From Terrirubrum sp051646285 (GTDB lineage Bacteria > Pseudomonadota > Alphaproteobacteria > Rhizobiales > Beijerinckiaceae): 32,640 nt of DNA. The notes below the pieces were generated by a model. That model was given only the letters and a program-made list of their open reading frames with translations, had not been told where the DNA came from and ran no database searches. Position 1 is the first letter of the stretch, and each line of letters opens with the position of its first letter. Location of the stretch: positions 1 through 32,640 of the forward strand of contig JBOFCU010000209.1 in the NCBI GenBank assembly GCA_051646285.1, read 5' to 3'. Made by a program: the position numbers and the translations under genes. Below are positions 8,215 to 14,271 of this stretch, one piece after another.

Positions 8215-8625
8215 ATGAAACTGACTCGCGCCGGCACTCACCCCACGCGCCGCACCTCCCCTGACGCATTCACCGGCATGGTGTGGCAAGACCCGATCAT
8301 CGAACAGGCCCCGGCGCCGGCGCGCGTGCGCGCCTCGCGCGTGACCTTTGCACCAGGCGCCCGCACGCACTGGCATCATCACCCGCTGGGTCAGACATTG
8401 TATGTTTTATCCGGCACAGGCCTGTTTCAAACCGAGCATGAGCCGATTGTGCAAATCCGCGCCGGCGATGTGATTTGGATTCCGCCGGGCGAACGCCATT
8501 GGCATGGCGCTGCGCCTGACACGATGATGGTGCATATCGCCATGCAGGAGGCCGAAGGCAGCGTGCATGTGGTCTGGCAGGAGCCGGTCACTGACGAGCA
8601 GTATCACGGCCCGGTGGGCGGTTGA
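8215..8625 (+). CDS. Cupin protein of the (R)-mandelonitrile lyase type
   Basis: 136 residues from the ATG giving MKLTRAG; the frame is open further upstream (8092) without family-like sequence. It is a single beta-barrel cupin with motif 1 THWHHHPLGQTLYVLSGTG and motif 2 GDVIWIPPGERHWHGA. The likely metal ligands are His54, His56, Gln60 and His95. This spacing matches the Mn-binding set of the cupin hydroxynitrile lyase from Granulicella tundricola, where Gln replaces the usual Glu. Many relatives with this pattern are of unknown role, and cyanohydrin cleavage may be a side activity. No carboxymuconolactone decarboxylase gene, a frequent partner, is adjacent. Probably cytosolic. Confidence 0.8.
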   Translation: MKLTRAGTHPTRRTSPDAFTGMVWQDPIIEQAPAPARVRASRVTFAPGARTHWHHHPLGQTLYVLSGTGLFQTEHEPIVQIRAGDVIWIPPGERHWHGAAPDTMMVHIAMQEAEGSVHVVWQEPVTDEQYHGPVGG

Positions 8626-8657
8626 TTATTGGCCGGGTGATTACTGATTTGCAAATT

Positions 8658-8681
8658 AAAAAGCGGCGCATCTGCACCGCT
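8658..8681 (-). terminator. Rho-independent terminator of the PhnA-domain gene
   Basis: On the minus strand AGCGGTGC-AGAT-GCGCCGCT, an 8-bp stem with one G-U pair, is followed by a T-run. It starts five bases after the stop codon. Confidence 0.8.
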
Positions 8682-8685
8682 CTTG

Positions 8686-8907
8686 TCATGCCTTCTTCAA
8701 AAATTCCGTGCGCAGCACGAGGCCCTTGATTTTCTCGGCGTTGCATTCGATTTCCGCCGGATCACCGGTGAGCCGGATATTCCTGATCATGGTGCCGCGC
8801 TTGAGCGTAGCGTTCGCGCCCTTCACTTTGAGATCCTTGATCAGGGTGACGCTGTCGCCATCCTTCAATGTGTTGCCATTGGAGTCGCGTGTGGTGTCTT
8901 CGGACAT
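8686..8907 (-). CDS. PhnA/YjdM-domain protein (stand-alone C-terminal domain)
   Basis: 73 residues, started at an ATG with AGGAAG four bases upstream; a longer open frame to 9144 is not family-like. The sequence DGDSVTLIKDLKVKG, LKRGTMIRNIRLTGDP and IKGLVLRTEFLKKA is nearly the full PhnA C-terminal SH3-like domain. Typical YjdM/PhnA proteins of ~110 residues carry an N-terminal zinc ribbon, which is absent here. Despite the name 'alkylphosphonate utilization protein', a biochemical role has not been firmly set for this family, and there are no phn genes nearby. It has its own terminator and is divergent from the dioxygenase gene. Confidence 0.9.
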   Translation of the reverse strand: MSEDTTRDSNGNTLKDGDSVTLIKDLKVKGANATLKRGTMIRNIRLTGDPAEIECNAEKIKGLVLRTEFLKKA

Positions 8908-9011
8908 TTTACTTCCTGTCTGATGCCGGCAAGGCCATATTCTGGCCGTATCCCGTGCGCTTGATACAGCCGCAATCCTGATTTGCAAACGCACGCAACG
9001 AAAGTCCATGC

Positions 9012-9644
9012 ATGTCACACGCCCTGCCAACTTTCCGCCAACACTATCGCATGATGCTGGCGCTCTGCGCCTGCCTGCCGTCCGTATACGCAATGGCGGC
9101 GGGGCTGCCGCTGCCGCTGACCCCAGCGCAGACAGAAGGCCCATATTATCCGGTCACCCTGCCGGTGGATACCGATGCCGATCTCACGCGCATTGGCAAT
9201 GGCGCCCCGGCAAAGGGACAAGCCCTGATCATTGACGGCCAACTTGTTGACCGTGACCGGCAGGAGATTGGCGATGCACGGGTTGAAATCTGGCAGACCG
9301 ATCATCAGGGCATTTATATGCACCCGAATGAGGGCCGCACGGCGCAGCGCGACATGAATTTTCAGTTTTATGGCGAGACCCGCACAGGGGCCGATGGACG
9401 CTTTCGTTTCCGCACCATTGTGCCCGCCCCCTATTCCGGCCGCCCACGGCATATTCATGCCAAAGTCACGCTGCCGGGCGGACGCACCCTGACAACTCAG
9501 TTTTATTTTGCCGGGGACCGGGATTTGCAGCGCGACGGCATTGTGCGGCGGCTTGGGCCGGCGCTCGGCAGTGTCACCCTCACGCCGCAAAAAAATGCCG
9601 AGGGCTTGCAGGCCGCGCCCATCACTATCGTGATGAATCGCTAG
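9012..9644 (+). CDS. Exported intradiol-dioxygenase-like protein
   Basis: 210 residues. A signal peptide (hydrophobic MMLALCACLPSVYAMAAG, residues 14-31) precedes the fold; an alternative start at 9051 would shorten the n-region. TEGPYYP (41-47), EIWQTDHQGIY (92-102) and APYSGRPRHIHAKV follow the protocatechuate 3,4-dioxygenase beta-chain plan. The four Fe(III) ligands are present as Tyr102, Tyr141, His147 and His149, and the two Tyr are 39 residues apart as in the Pseudomonas enzyme. The fold should bind non-heme ferric iron and cleave catechol-type rings between the hydroxyls. An exported version alone, without an alpha chain or beta-ketoadipate genes, suggests a periplasmic role on an unknown aromatic substrate. 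Confidence 0.87.
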   Translation: MSHALPTFRQHYRMMLALCACLPSVYAMAAGLPLPLTPAQTEGPYYPVTLPVDTDADLTRIGNGAPAKGQALIIDGQLVDRDRQEIGDARVEIWQTDHQGIYMHPNEGRTAQRDMNFQFYGETRTGADGRFRFRTIVPAPYSGRPRHIHAKVTLPGGRTLTTQFYFAGDRDLQRDGIVRRLGPALGSVTLTPQKNAEGLQAAPITIVMNR

Positions 9645-9666
9645 GCGCAGCGCCTTCGGGACCAAT

Positions 9667-9698
9667 AAAAAAGGCGGCCCGATGGACCGCCTTTTTTT
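9667..9698. terminator. Bidirectional Rho-independent terminator
   Basis: AAAAAAGGCGG and CCGCCTTTTTT enclose a 9-base loop between the convergent dioxygenase and rpsI genes. A-tract and T-tract flanks allow termination on both strands. Confidence 0.9.
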
Positions 9699-9714
9699 GA
9701 TTGATGAGACCGGA

Positions 9715-10203
9715 TTAACGCTTCGAGAACTGGAAGCTGCGGCGGGCTTTCGCGCGGCCATATTTCTTGCGCTCGACCACGCGGCTGTCACGGGTCAGGA
9801 AGCCTTCCTTTTTCAGAATGCCGCGCAGTTCCGGCTCGAAATAGGTCAGTGCCTTCGACAAGCCATGGCGCACCGCGCCGGCCTGACCGGAAAGACCGCC
9901 GCCATGAACGGCAACGTTGATGTCATACTGGTCCATGCGCTGCGCGATCATCAGCGGCTGGCGCAGCACGAGCTGCAACACCGGGCGGGCGAAGTACACT
10001 TCGATCGGACGCTCGTTGATGGTGATCTTGCCCTTGCCGGGCTTGATCCAGACGCGGGCGACCGCATCCTTGCGCTTGCCGGTGGCATAGGCGCGGCCCT
10101 GCTTGTCCAGCTTCTGCACATGGCGGGGCGCTTCAGCCTGCCCTGTTGCAATGCTGCCCTTGGCGGTACCGAGATCGGCGAGAGAGGAGATTGTTTCCGC
10201 CAT
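9715..10203 (-). CDS. rpsI: 30S ribosomal protein S9
   Basis: 162 residues, with an N-terminal extension of about 30 residues before the core, as is usual in alphaproteobacteria. The core begins YATGKRKDAVARVWIKPGKG, contains MDQYDINVAVHGGGLSGQAGAVRHGLSKAL, and ends in the basic tail KKYGRAKARRSFQFSKR that reaches the ribosomal P site. It starts two bases after the rplM stop (TGA-CG-ATG), so the pair is translated from one message. The gene is an essential small-subunit component. Confidence 0.98.
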   Translation of the reverse strand: MAETISSLADLGTAKGSIATGQAEAPRHVQKLDKQGRAYATGKRKDAVARVWIKPGKGKITINERPIEVYFARPVLQLVLRQPLMIAQRMDQYDINVAVHGGGLSGQAGAVRHGLSKALTYFEPELRGILKKEGFLTRDSRVVERKKYGRAKARRSFQFSKR

Positions 10204-10205
10204 CG

Positions 10206-10667
10206 TCAGGCCCTCACATTCTTGGAATTCATGGAACCGACATTCAGCGCTTCCGGATTCTGAGCGGCATGGGGATGCTCAGCGCCCTTATAGACGCGCA
10301 GATTGCCGAGAATCTGACGGAACAGCGGACCGCGTGGCAGCATGCGTTCCACAGCCTTCTCAACGATACGCTCCGGAAAGCGCCCCTCGAGAATGAACTT
10401 GGCAGAACGTTCCTTGATGCCACCAATGTAGCCGGTGTGATGATAGTACACCTTCTGCTCGCGCTTGCGGCCGGTGAACACCACCTTGTCGGCGTTGATG
10501 ATAATGACGTTATCGCCGCAATCGACGTGAGGCGTGAAGTTGGCTTTGTGCTTGCCGCGCAGGCGCATTGCCACCACTGACGCCAGACGGCCCACAACCA
10601 GGCCCTTCGCGTCAATCACAACCCACTTCTTCTCGACATCGGCGGGCTTAAGCGAAAAGGTCTTCAT
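10206..10667 (-). CDS. rplM: 50S ribosomal protein L13
   Basis: 153 residues from the ATG with AGGGGA six bases upstream. The open frame continues to 10799 but the extension is not family-like. KKWVVIDAKGLVVGRLASVVAMRLRGKHK, GDNVIIINADKVVFTGRK and VYYHHTGYIGGIKERSA are hallmark L13 segments, and MLPRGPLFRQILGNLRVYKGAEHPH completes the fold. It heads the rplM-rpsI operon, found throughout bacteria. A likely promoter lies about 70 bases upstream. Confidence 0.98.
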   Translation of the reverse strand: MKTFSLKPADVEKKWVVIDAKGLVVGRLASVVAMRLRGKHKANFTPHVDCGDNVIIINADKVVFTGRKREQKVYYHHTGYIGGIKERSAKFILEGRFPERIVEKAVERMLPRGPLFRQILGNLRVYKGAEHPHAAQNPEALNVGSMNSKNVRA

Positions 10668-10736
10668 CGCTGGTCCCCTGGCTAGAGAAAGGAATGGAAA
10701 GGCCGCCACACAGGGCATGACGGCAGAAGATGGCCG

Positions 10737-10765
10737 CTCATATGGCGACATTGACAAAAGGTCAA
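10737..10765 (-). promoter_or_regulatory. Probable sigma-70-type promoter of rplM-rpsI
   Basis: On the minus strand TTGACC (10765-10760) and TATGAG (10742-10737) are 17 bases apart, leaving a leader of about 60 nt before rplM. The -35 box lies inside a palindrome, TTGAC-N5-GTCAA (10751-10765). Confidence 0.5.
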
Positions 10766-10823
10766 GGCACTCAAATTTATCGGCAATGCAAAATCTCATT
10801 TGAAAACAATATCTTATGATTAG

Positions 10824-10860
10824 AGGTATTATTATACCTTAATTAGGTATCCAAATACCT
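10824..10860. promoter_or_regulatory. Two tandem AGGTAT-N4-ATACCT palindromes (putative operator)
   Basis: AGGTAT-TATT-ATACCT at 10824-10839 and AGGTAT-CCAA-ATACCT at 10845-10860 have identical 6-bp arms and different 4-bp centres. Their centres are 21 bp apart, two helical turns, so bound dimers would lie on one DNA face. The second overlaps the expected -35 position of a plus-strand promoter with TATACT at 10879. The cognate regulator is unknown. Confidence 0.65.
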
Positions 10861-10968
10861 TATATTTGTGATGGCCTTTATACTTGATTCTGCGCGTGGA
10901 AGGGCTTTTCGCCATCCTGCGGCCCGCACCGCCATGCAAAACCGGACAGGCGCATAGGGAGATGAGCC

Positions 10969-11391
10969 ATGGATTATCGCGACACTCTGGTGACGATTGC
11001 ACCGGATTGCCCGGTCACGCAGGCGACCATTCCGCTACCCAAGGCTGGCAAGCCGACGGTCGCGTTGCTGGAATATGAATTGCTGAGCACCCACCCCTAT
11101 CATTACACCCGCGACGCCTTGCTGTTTGCCGTGCATGTCAAAAAGAACGGCCTGTCGGCAGCGGACGTCGCACGCGATGGTGATGCGATCCGGGCCACCC
11201 TTTTTGCAAAACCCCGCGCCTGCATGCGGGCTTCACCTTTGCCCAAATCCTATGGCTGGGGCGTGCATTACAATGAGGACAGCAAATTGGCGCTTGTGGC
11301 CTGCGACAGTGATGCGTATCGCGCGTTTGTGTCTGCCGATACGCCTGACGTTAAAATAGCGCCGGCTATGCGCAACGCGCGGCCAAAATAA
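10969..11391 (+). CDS. DUF6157 family protein
   Basis: 140 residues, with GGGAGATGA upstream of the ATG. The arrangement T-x-V-T-I-A-P-D-C-P-V, VALLEYELLSTHPYHYTRDALLFAVH, FAKPRACMRASPLPKSYGWGVHYNEDSKLALVACDSDAYR matches a small cytosolic family that I recognise as DUF6157, of unknown function. Conserved features are the Cys in the first block, the HPY-x-Y-T segment and the K-x-YGWG-x-H motif. There is no signal peptide or membrane segment. It stands alone between two AT-rich regulatory-looking regions, and the tandem palindromes upstream suggest it may be specifically regulated. Confidence 0.75.
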   Translation: MDYRDTLVTIAPDCPVTQATIPLPKAGKPTVALLEYELLSTHPYHYTRDALLFAVHVKKNGLSAADVARDGDAIRATLFAKPRACMRASPLPKSYGWGVHYNEDSKLALVACDSDAYRAFVSADTPDVKIAPAMRNARPK

Positions 11392-11482
11392 ATGTGCATA
11401 GCCGTGGCGTAGAAAATCATGATGTGTAGAATCCAAATGTCACAACGCATGCTCAAATGTATTTTAATCAACACTGAACTGA

Positions 11483-11498
11483 ATAATTTCAGAATTAT
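11483..11498. promoter_or_regulatory. Palindrome ATAATT-TCAG-AATTAT
   Basis: Perfect 6-bp arms around a 4-bp centre, the same geometry as the AGGTAT sites 650 bp upstream but with a different sequence. It could be a protein-binding site; there is no further support. Confidence 0.35.
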
Positions 11499-11511
11499 CA
11501 TGTAAAATAGA

Positions 11512-11535
11512 AATCTACGCACAGTTGCGTAGATT
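11512..11535. promoter_or_regulatory. Perfect 10-bp inverted repeat (AATCTACGCA / TGCGTAGATT)
   Basis: Ten-base arms around CAGT, 14 bases after the preceding palindrome. No T-tract follows on either strand, so it is not a normal terminator. It may be an operator or an RNA hairpin at the end of the DUF6157 transcript. Confidence 0.5.
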
Positions 11536-11625
11536 AAATTCATATTTGTTGGCTGGCACAATGAAATATGCTGGCCTATCTTATTGTGAACATTCATTCA
11601 TCGTGTAAAGGCACAATAAATTTCT

Positions 11626-11650
11626 GGAACTTTGCTCCAGCGGACACGTT
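11626..11650 (+). promoter_or_regulatory. Putative sigma-EcfG (general stress response) promoter
   Basis: GGAAC (11626-11630), 16 bases, then CGTT (11647-11650) fits the GGAAC-N16/17-CGTT consensus known for alphaproteobacterial EcfG sigma factors. It lies 46 bases before the DUF1236 start codon. Confidence 0.65.
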
Positions 11651-11696
11651 TTGCTGACATGTGCAATTCTTGCATGATGAAACAGGAGCGTGAACT

Positions 11697-12116
11697 ATGA
11701 AACGTACGGTTTTCTTGAGTGCCTTGATCGCAACGGCCTTGACGGCGGGCGTTGCCAACGCCCAGCAGCCACAGGCTCCCGGTGCTGGCGTTGGTGCTGG
11801 TGCAGCAACCGGCGCTGTCGGTGGTGCTATTGTTGGCGGCCCGGTTGGTGCAGCGGTTGGTGCAGTTGGCGGCGCTGTTGTCGGTGGAATTGCCGAAGCA
11901 ATGACACCAAAATTCAATACCTATGTTGTTGAGCAGAAGCATCCGACTTACACCTATGATCGTGATGTGACAGTTGGTGCTGTTCTGCCACCATCCGGCG
12001 TGGTCTATTACGATGTGCCGCGTGATTATAATTCTCGCTACAAATATACAGTCGTGAACAAGCGCACGGTTCTGGTCGATCCAGAAACACGCCGCATTGT
12101 TCAGATTATCAACTGA
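11697..12116 (+). CDS. DUF1236 exported glycine-zipper protein
   Basis: 139 residues with a clear signal peptide (MKRTVFLSALIATALTAGVANA-QQ, residues 1-22) and AGGAG upstream of the start. Residues 30-68 are a Gly/Ala-rich glycine zipper with repeated GAAVGAVGGAVVGG-type steps, which may pack in or on a membrane. The C-terminal ~60 residues fit DUF1236: VGAVLPPSGVVYYDVPRDY followed by YKYTVVNKRTVLVDPETRRIVQII. The domain's function is unknown, and it is common in Hyphomicrobiales envelope proteins. An EcfG-type promoter upstream suggests induction under general stress. Confidence 0.87.
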   Translation: MKRTVFLSALIATALTAGVANAQQPQAPGAGVGAGAATGAVGGAIVGGPVGAAVGAVGGAVVGGIAEAMTPKFNTYVVEQKHPTYTYDRDVTVGAVLPPSGVVYYDVPRDYNSRYKYTVVNKRTVLVDPETRRIVQIIN

Positions 12117-12143
12117 ACACATGCCGCTGGTGTGAAAATACCC

Positions 12144-12208
12144 AGATGACTGGAGCCGGCGGAGCAACACACGCTAATGTGTCTGTCACGGCTTAGGCCC
12201 AGTCATCT
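12144..12208 (+). ncRNA. 65-nt imperfect stem-loop in the DUF1236 3' region
   Basis: AGATGACTGG (12144-12153) pairs perfectly with CCAGTCATCT (12199-12208). Inside, AGCCG pairs with CGGCT and ACACA pairs with TGTGT around CGCTAA. With the terminator at 12268-12297 it makes the ~180 nt after the stop codon a candidate 3'-UTR-derived small RNA or stabilised mRNA end. No known RNA family was recognised. Confidence 0.4.
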
Positions 12209-12267
12209 AACCTTTGTGAGGCCATCTGAGATTTTTCCAGCCCGATAATAGCAGGTGGCTGCACATG

Positions 12268-12297
12268 CCGCTCTCGCGCAAGCGAGAGCGGTTTTTT
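12268..12297 (+). terminator. Rho-independent terminator of the DUF1236 transcript
   Basis: CCGCTCTCGC-GCAA-GCGAGAGCGG is a perfect 10-bp stem followed by T6. It lies 150 bases after the DUF1236 stop codon. Confidence 0.92.
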
Positions 12298-12299
12298 AT

Positions 12300-12734
12300 T
12301 TAGCGCGGCGGTATGGAATATGTGCCGGTCGCGTGGGCGACCATTTCGCGCATATGATCGGAATGAATATTCACTTCCCCGACAGCAAGACGCTTGCCGA
12401 TCTTGAATAAATTGCATTCGCCAATCAAATCACGTGGCGCGGGCTTAGATACGAAGTTGATGCTGAGATTGGTTGTTACAGCAAGCGCGACCGGGCCGAT
12501 GCTGGCGAGGACAGCGCAATACATGGCGTAATCTGCCAGCGCGAACATGGACGGCCCGGATATGGTGCCGCCGGGGCGCAGATGCCTTTCCTGATATGTG
12601 AGCCGCACTGTGGCCGTGCCATATCCGGCTTTTTCAATAAAATAACTTTTTCCGCCCACCAGCATCTGGGGAAATTCACGGTCCAGAAAAGCATCCAGTT
12701 CTGCGACACTCATCATGGCCTGCGGTTTTGTCAT
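12300..12734 (-). CDS. PaaI-type hotdog-fold thioesterase
   Basis: 144 residues from the ATG preceded by GGGTGGGGA; a GTG three codons upstream is the alternative. The hotdog fold is shown by LRPGGTISGPSMFALADYAMYCAVLA, the central helix region where PaaI-type enzymes use an Asn/Gly plus Asp pair, then TTNLSINFVSKPAPRDLIGECNLFKIGKRLAVGEVNIHSD and the end HATGTYSIPP. Family members hydrolyse acyl-CoA thioesters, often of aryl or medium-chain acids. The active-site Asp is seen (ALADYAMY). It is divergent from an enoyl-CoA hydratase-like gene, fitting a CoA-thioester theme, but the substrate is unknown. Confidence 0.88.
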   Translation of the reverse strand: MTKPQAMMSVAELDAFLDREFPQMLVGGKSYFIEKAGYGTATVRLTYQERHLRPGGTISGPSMFALADYAMYCAVLASIGPVALAVTTNLSINFVSKPAPRDLIGECNLFKIGKRLAVGEVNIHSDHMREMVAHATGTYSIPPR

Positions 12735-12863
12735 TGTCCCCACCCAATTCGACGGCTTCCTGTGCCGGCACCCTATTCCAATTCAGGCTTCTTGCCCCGT
12801 GCCAGCGTTGAGCACAAGATAGCAACCTGCATCGCATGATGAAGTGCGCGCATGAGGATTGCC

Positions 12864-13691
12864 ATGACGATACAGCCGCCCGTCACCCCGCCTGCCCCGA
12901 TTTCAAGCCCTGTTGCGCGCCGCGATTCCGGCGGCGTGGCTTTCCTGACATTGGCGCAGCCACACAAGCGCAATGCCTTGTCCGAGGCGATGCTGGAGGC
13001 GCTTCACCTTGCCCTCGAAGATATTGCCGGAAACGCGCATGTGCGCGCTGTGGTGCTGGATGCGGCAGGGCCGGTGTTCTGCGCGGGGCACGATCTCAAG
13101 GAAATGACCGCGCATCGCGCCGATGCCGATGAAGGCCGCGCCTATTTTGCAATGATGATGGACCGGTGTGCAGCGATGATGCAGGCCATCGTGCAACTGC
13201 CCGTGCCCGTAATCGCCGCTGTCGAGGGTGTGGCGACGGCGGCGGGGTGCCAGCTTGTGGCAAGCTGTGATCTGGCAATTGCAGGCGCACATGCCAAATT
13301 CTGCACGCCGGGCGTGAATATCGGATTGTTCTGTTCCACGCCGATGGTGGCGCTGTCGCGTAACCTCACACGCAAGCACGCGATGGAAATGCTGCTGACC
13401 GGCGACATGGTTGATGCTGCAACCGCGGTGCGGTTTGGGCTGGTCAACCGGGCCGTGGGCGCGGGCGATGCCGTATCGCGCGCCACAGAAATGGCCGCCA
13501 TGATCGCGACGAAAGCGCGGCCCACAATCGTCACAGGCAAGCGCGCCTTTTATGAGCAGGCCGAGATGGGGCTGGCTGATGCCTATCGCCATTGCGCAGG
13601 TGTGATGGTCGAAAACATGCTTGCGGCTGACGCGGAAGAAGGCATATGTGCCTTTATCGAAAAGCGCGCGCCATCATGGCCCAGTGCGTAA
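12864..13691 (+). CDS. Crotonase-superfamily protein, ECHDC3-like, lacking both catalytic Glu
   Basis: 275 residues, started at the ATG after TGAGGA; an in-frame ATG at 12852 is possible. The crotonase fold has KRNALSEAMLEAL, the oxyanion-hole segments VFCAGHDLKEM (71-81) and GVATAAGCQLVASCDLAIA, and TPGVNIGLFCSTPMVALSRNL. This last block is that of ECHDC3-type proteins. The two hydratase glutamates (Glu144 and Glu164 of rat mitochondrial ECH) fall at Gln130 and Gly150, so standard enoyl-CoA hydration is not expected. It probably binds acyl-CoA for another reaction. The next gene follows within 15 bases on the same strand and encodes a CoA-binding domain protein, and the two may be cotranscribed. 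Confidence 0.9.
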   Translation: MTIQPPVTPPAPISSPVARRDSGGVAFLTLAQPHKRNALSEAMLEALHLALEDIAGNAHVRAVVLDAAGPVFCAGHDLKEMTAHRADADEGRAYFAMMMDRCAAMMQAIVQLPVPVIAAVEGVATAAGCQLVASCDLAIAGAHAKFCTPGVNIGLFCSTPMVALSRNLTRKHAMEMLLTGDMVDAATAVRFGLVNRAVGAGDAVSRATEMAAMIATKARPTIVTGKRAFYEQAEMGLADAYRHCAGVMVENMLAADAEEGICAFIEKRAPSWPSA

Positions 13692-13700
13692 ATCCGGCAC

Positions 13701-14234
13701 ATGACAATGAACCACGATTCTTATGATGATGCGTTGATCAGCAGTATTTTGCGCAGCACGAAGACCATTGCGCTGGTTGGTGCGAGCAACAATACGGCGC
13801 GGCCAAGTTTCATCGTTTTCAAATATCTGCGGGACAAGGGCTTTCGCGTCATTCCCGTCAATCCGATGATTGCCGGGCAGGATATTCTTGGCGAGCCGGT
13901 CATTGCCACGCTGGCGGACCTGAAAGAGCCAGTGGATATGGTGGAAATATTCCGCAATTCCGAAGCAGCCGGCCCCATTACCGATGAAGCGCTGGCACTT
14001 GATCCGCTGCCGAAAGTGATCTGGATGCAGTTGTCTGTCCGCAATGAAGCGGCGGCACAGCGCGCGCAGGCCAAGGGCATCACGGTGATTATGGATCGCT
14101 GCCCGAAAATCGAATATGGCCGTATCTCTGGCGAAATTGGCTGGCAAGGCATCAATTCGCGGATGCTCTCCTCAAAAAAGCCGACGCTGGCGAAAAAAGG
14201 CTTTCAAAAATTCACGCTTGATTCGCGTCGGTAA
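13701..14234 (+). CDS. CoA-binding domain protein (YccU-like)
   Basis: 177 residues; in-frame ATG codons at 13701 and 13707 are both possible. It is a Rossmann-like CoA_binding_2 protein: KTIALVGASNNTARPSFIVFKYLRDKGFRVIPVNP (21-55), LADLKEPVDMVEIFRNSEAAGPI, VIWMQLSVRNEAAAQRAQAKG and the closing VIMDRCPKIEYGR motif. Family members such as E. coli YccU are small cytosolic proteins expected to bind CoA or an acyl-CoA; no reaction is established. It lies 9 bases after the crotonase stop, suggesting an operon, and has an extended basic C-terminus of about 30 residues. Confidence 0.9.
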   Translation: MTMNHDSYDDALISSILRSTKTIALVGASNNTARPSFIVFKYLRDKGFRVIPVNPMIAGQDILGEPVIATLADLKEPVDMVEIFRNSEAAGPITDEALALDPLPKVIWMQLSVRNEAAAQRAQAKGITVIMDRCPKIEYGRISGEIGWQGINSRMLSSKKPTLAKKGFQKFTLDSRR

Positions 14235-14271
14235 TTGGGGCGGCGCGCTCAACTTTCCAGTCCTGCGCAAT

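Larger units (their letters stand above)
10668..10968. other. 301-bp divergent intergenic region between rplM and the DUF6157 gene
   Basis: No gene is seen. The left half holds the rplM leader and promoter. The right half (about 10770-10895) is strikingly AT-rich compared with the surroundings and contains two tandem perfect palindromes and TATACT at 10879-10884, a possible -10 box for the plus-strand gene. Confidence 0.7.
11392..11696. other. 305-bp AT-rich intergenic region with palindromes and an EcfG-type promoter
   Basis: No gene is seen between the DUF6157 and DUF1236 genes. The region is much more AT-rich than its neighbours and holds two perfect short palindromes (11483-11498 and 11512-11535) and a promoter motif for the downstream gene (11626-11650). 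Confidence 0.7.

Noticed and set aside
12144..12208. attC-like recombination site
   Set aside because: The right end has ATCTAAC, which fits RYYYAAC, but the left end lacks the complementary GTTRRRY, and no integron integrase or cassette is present.
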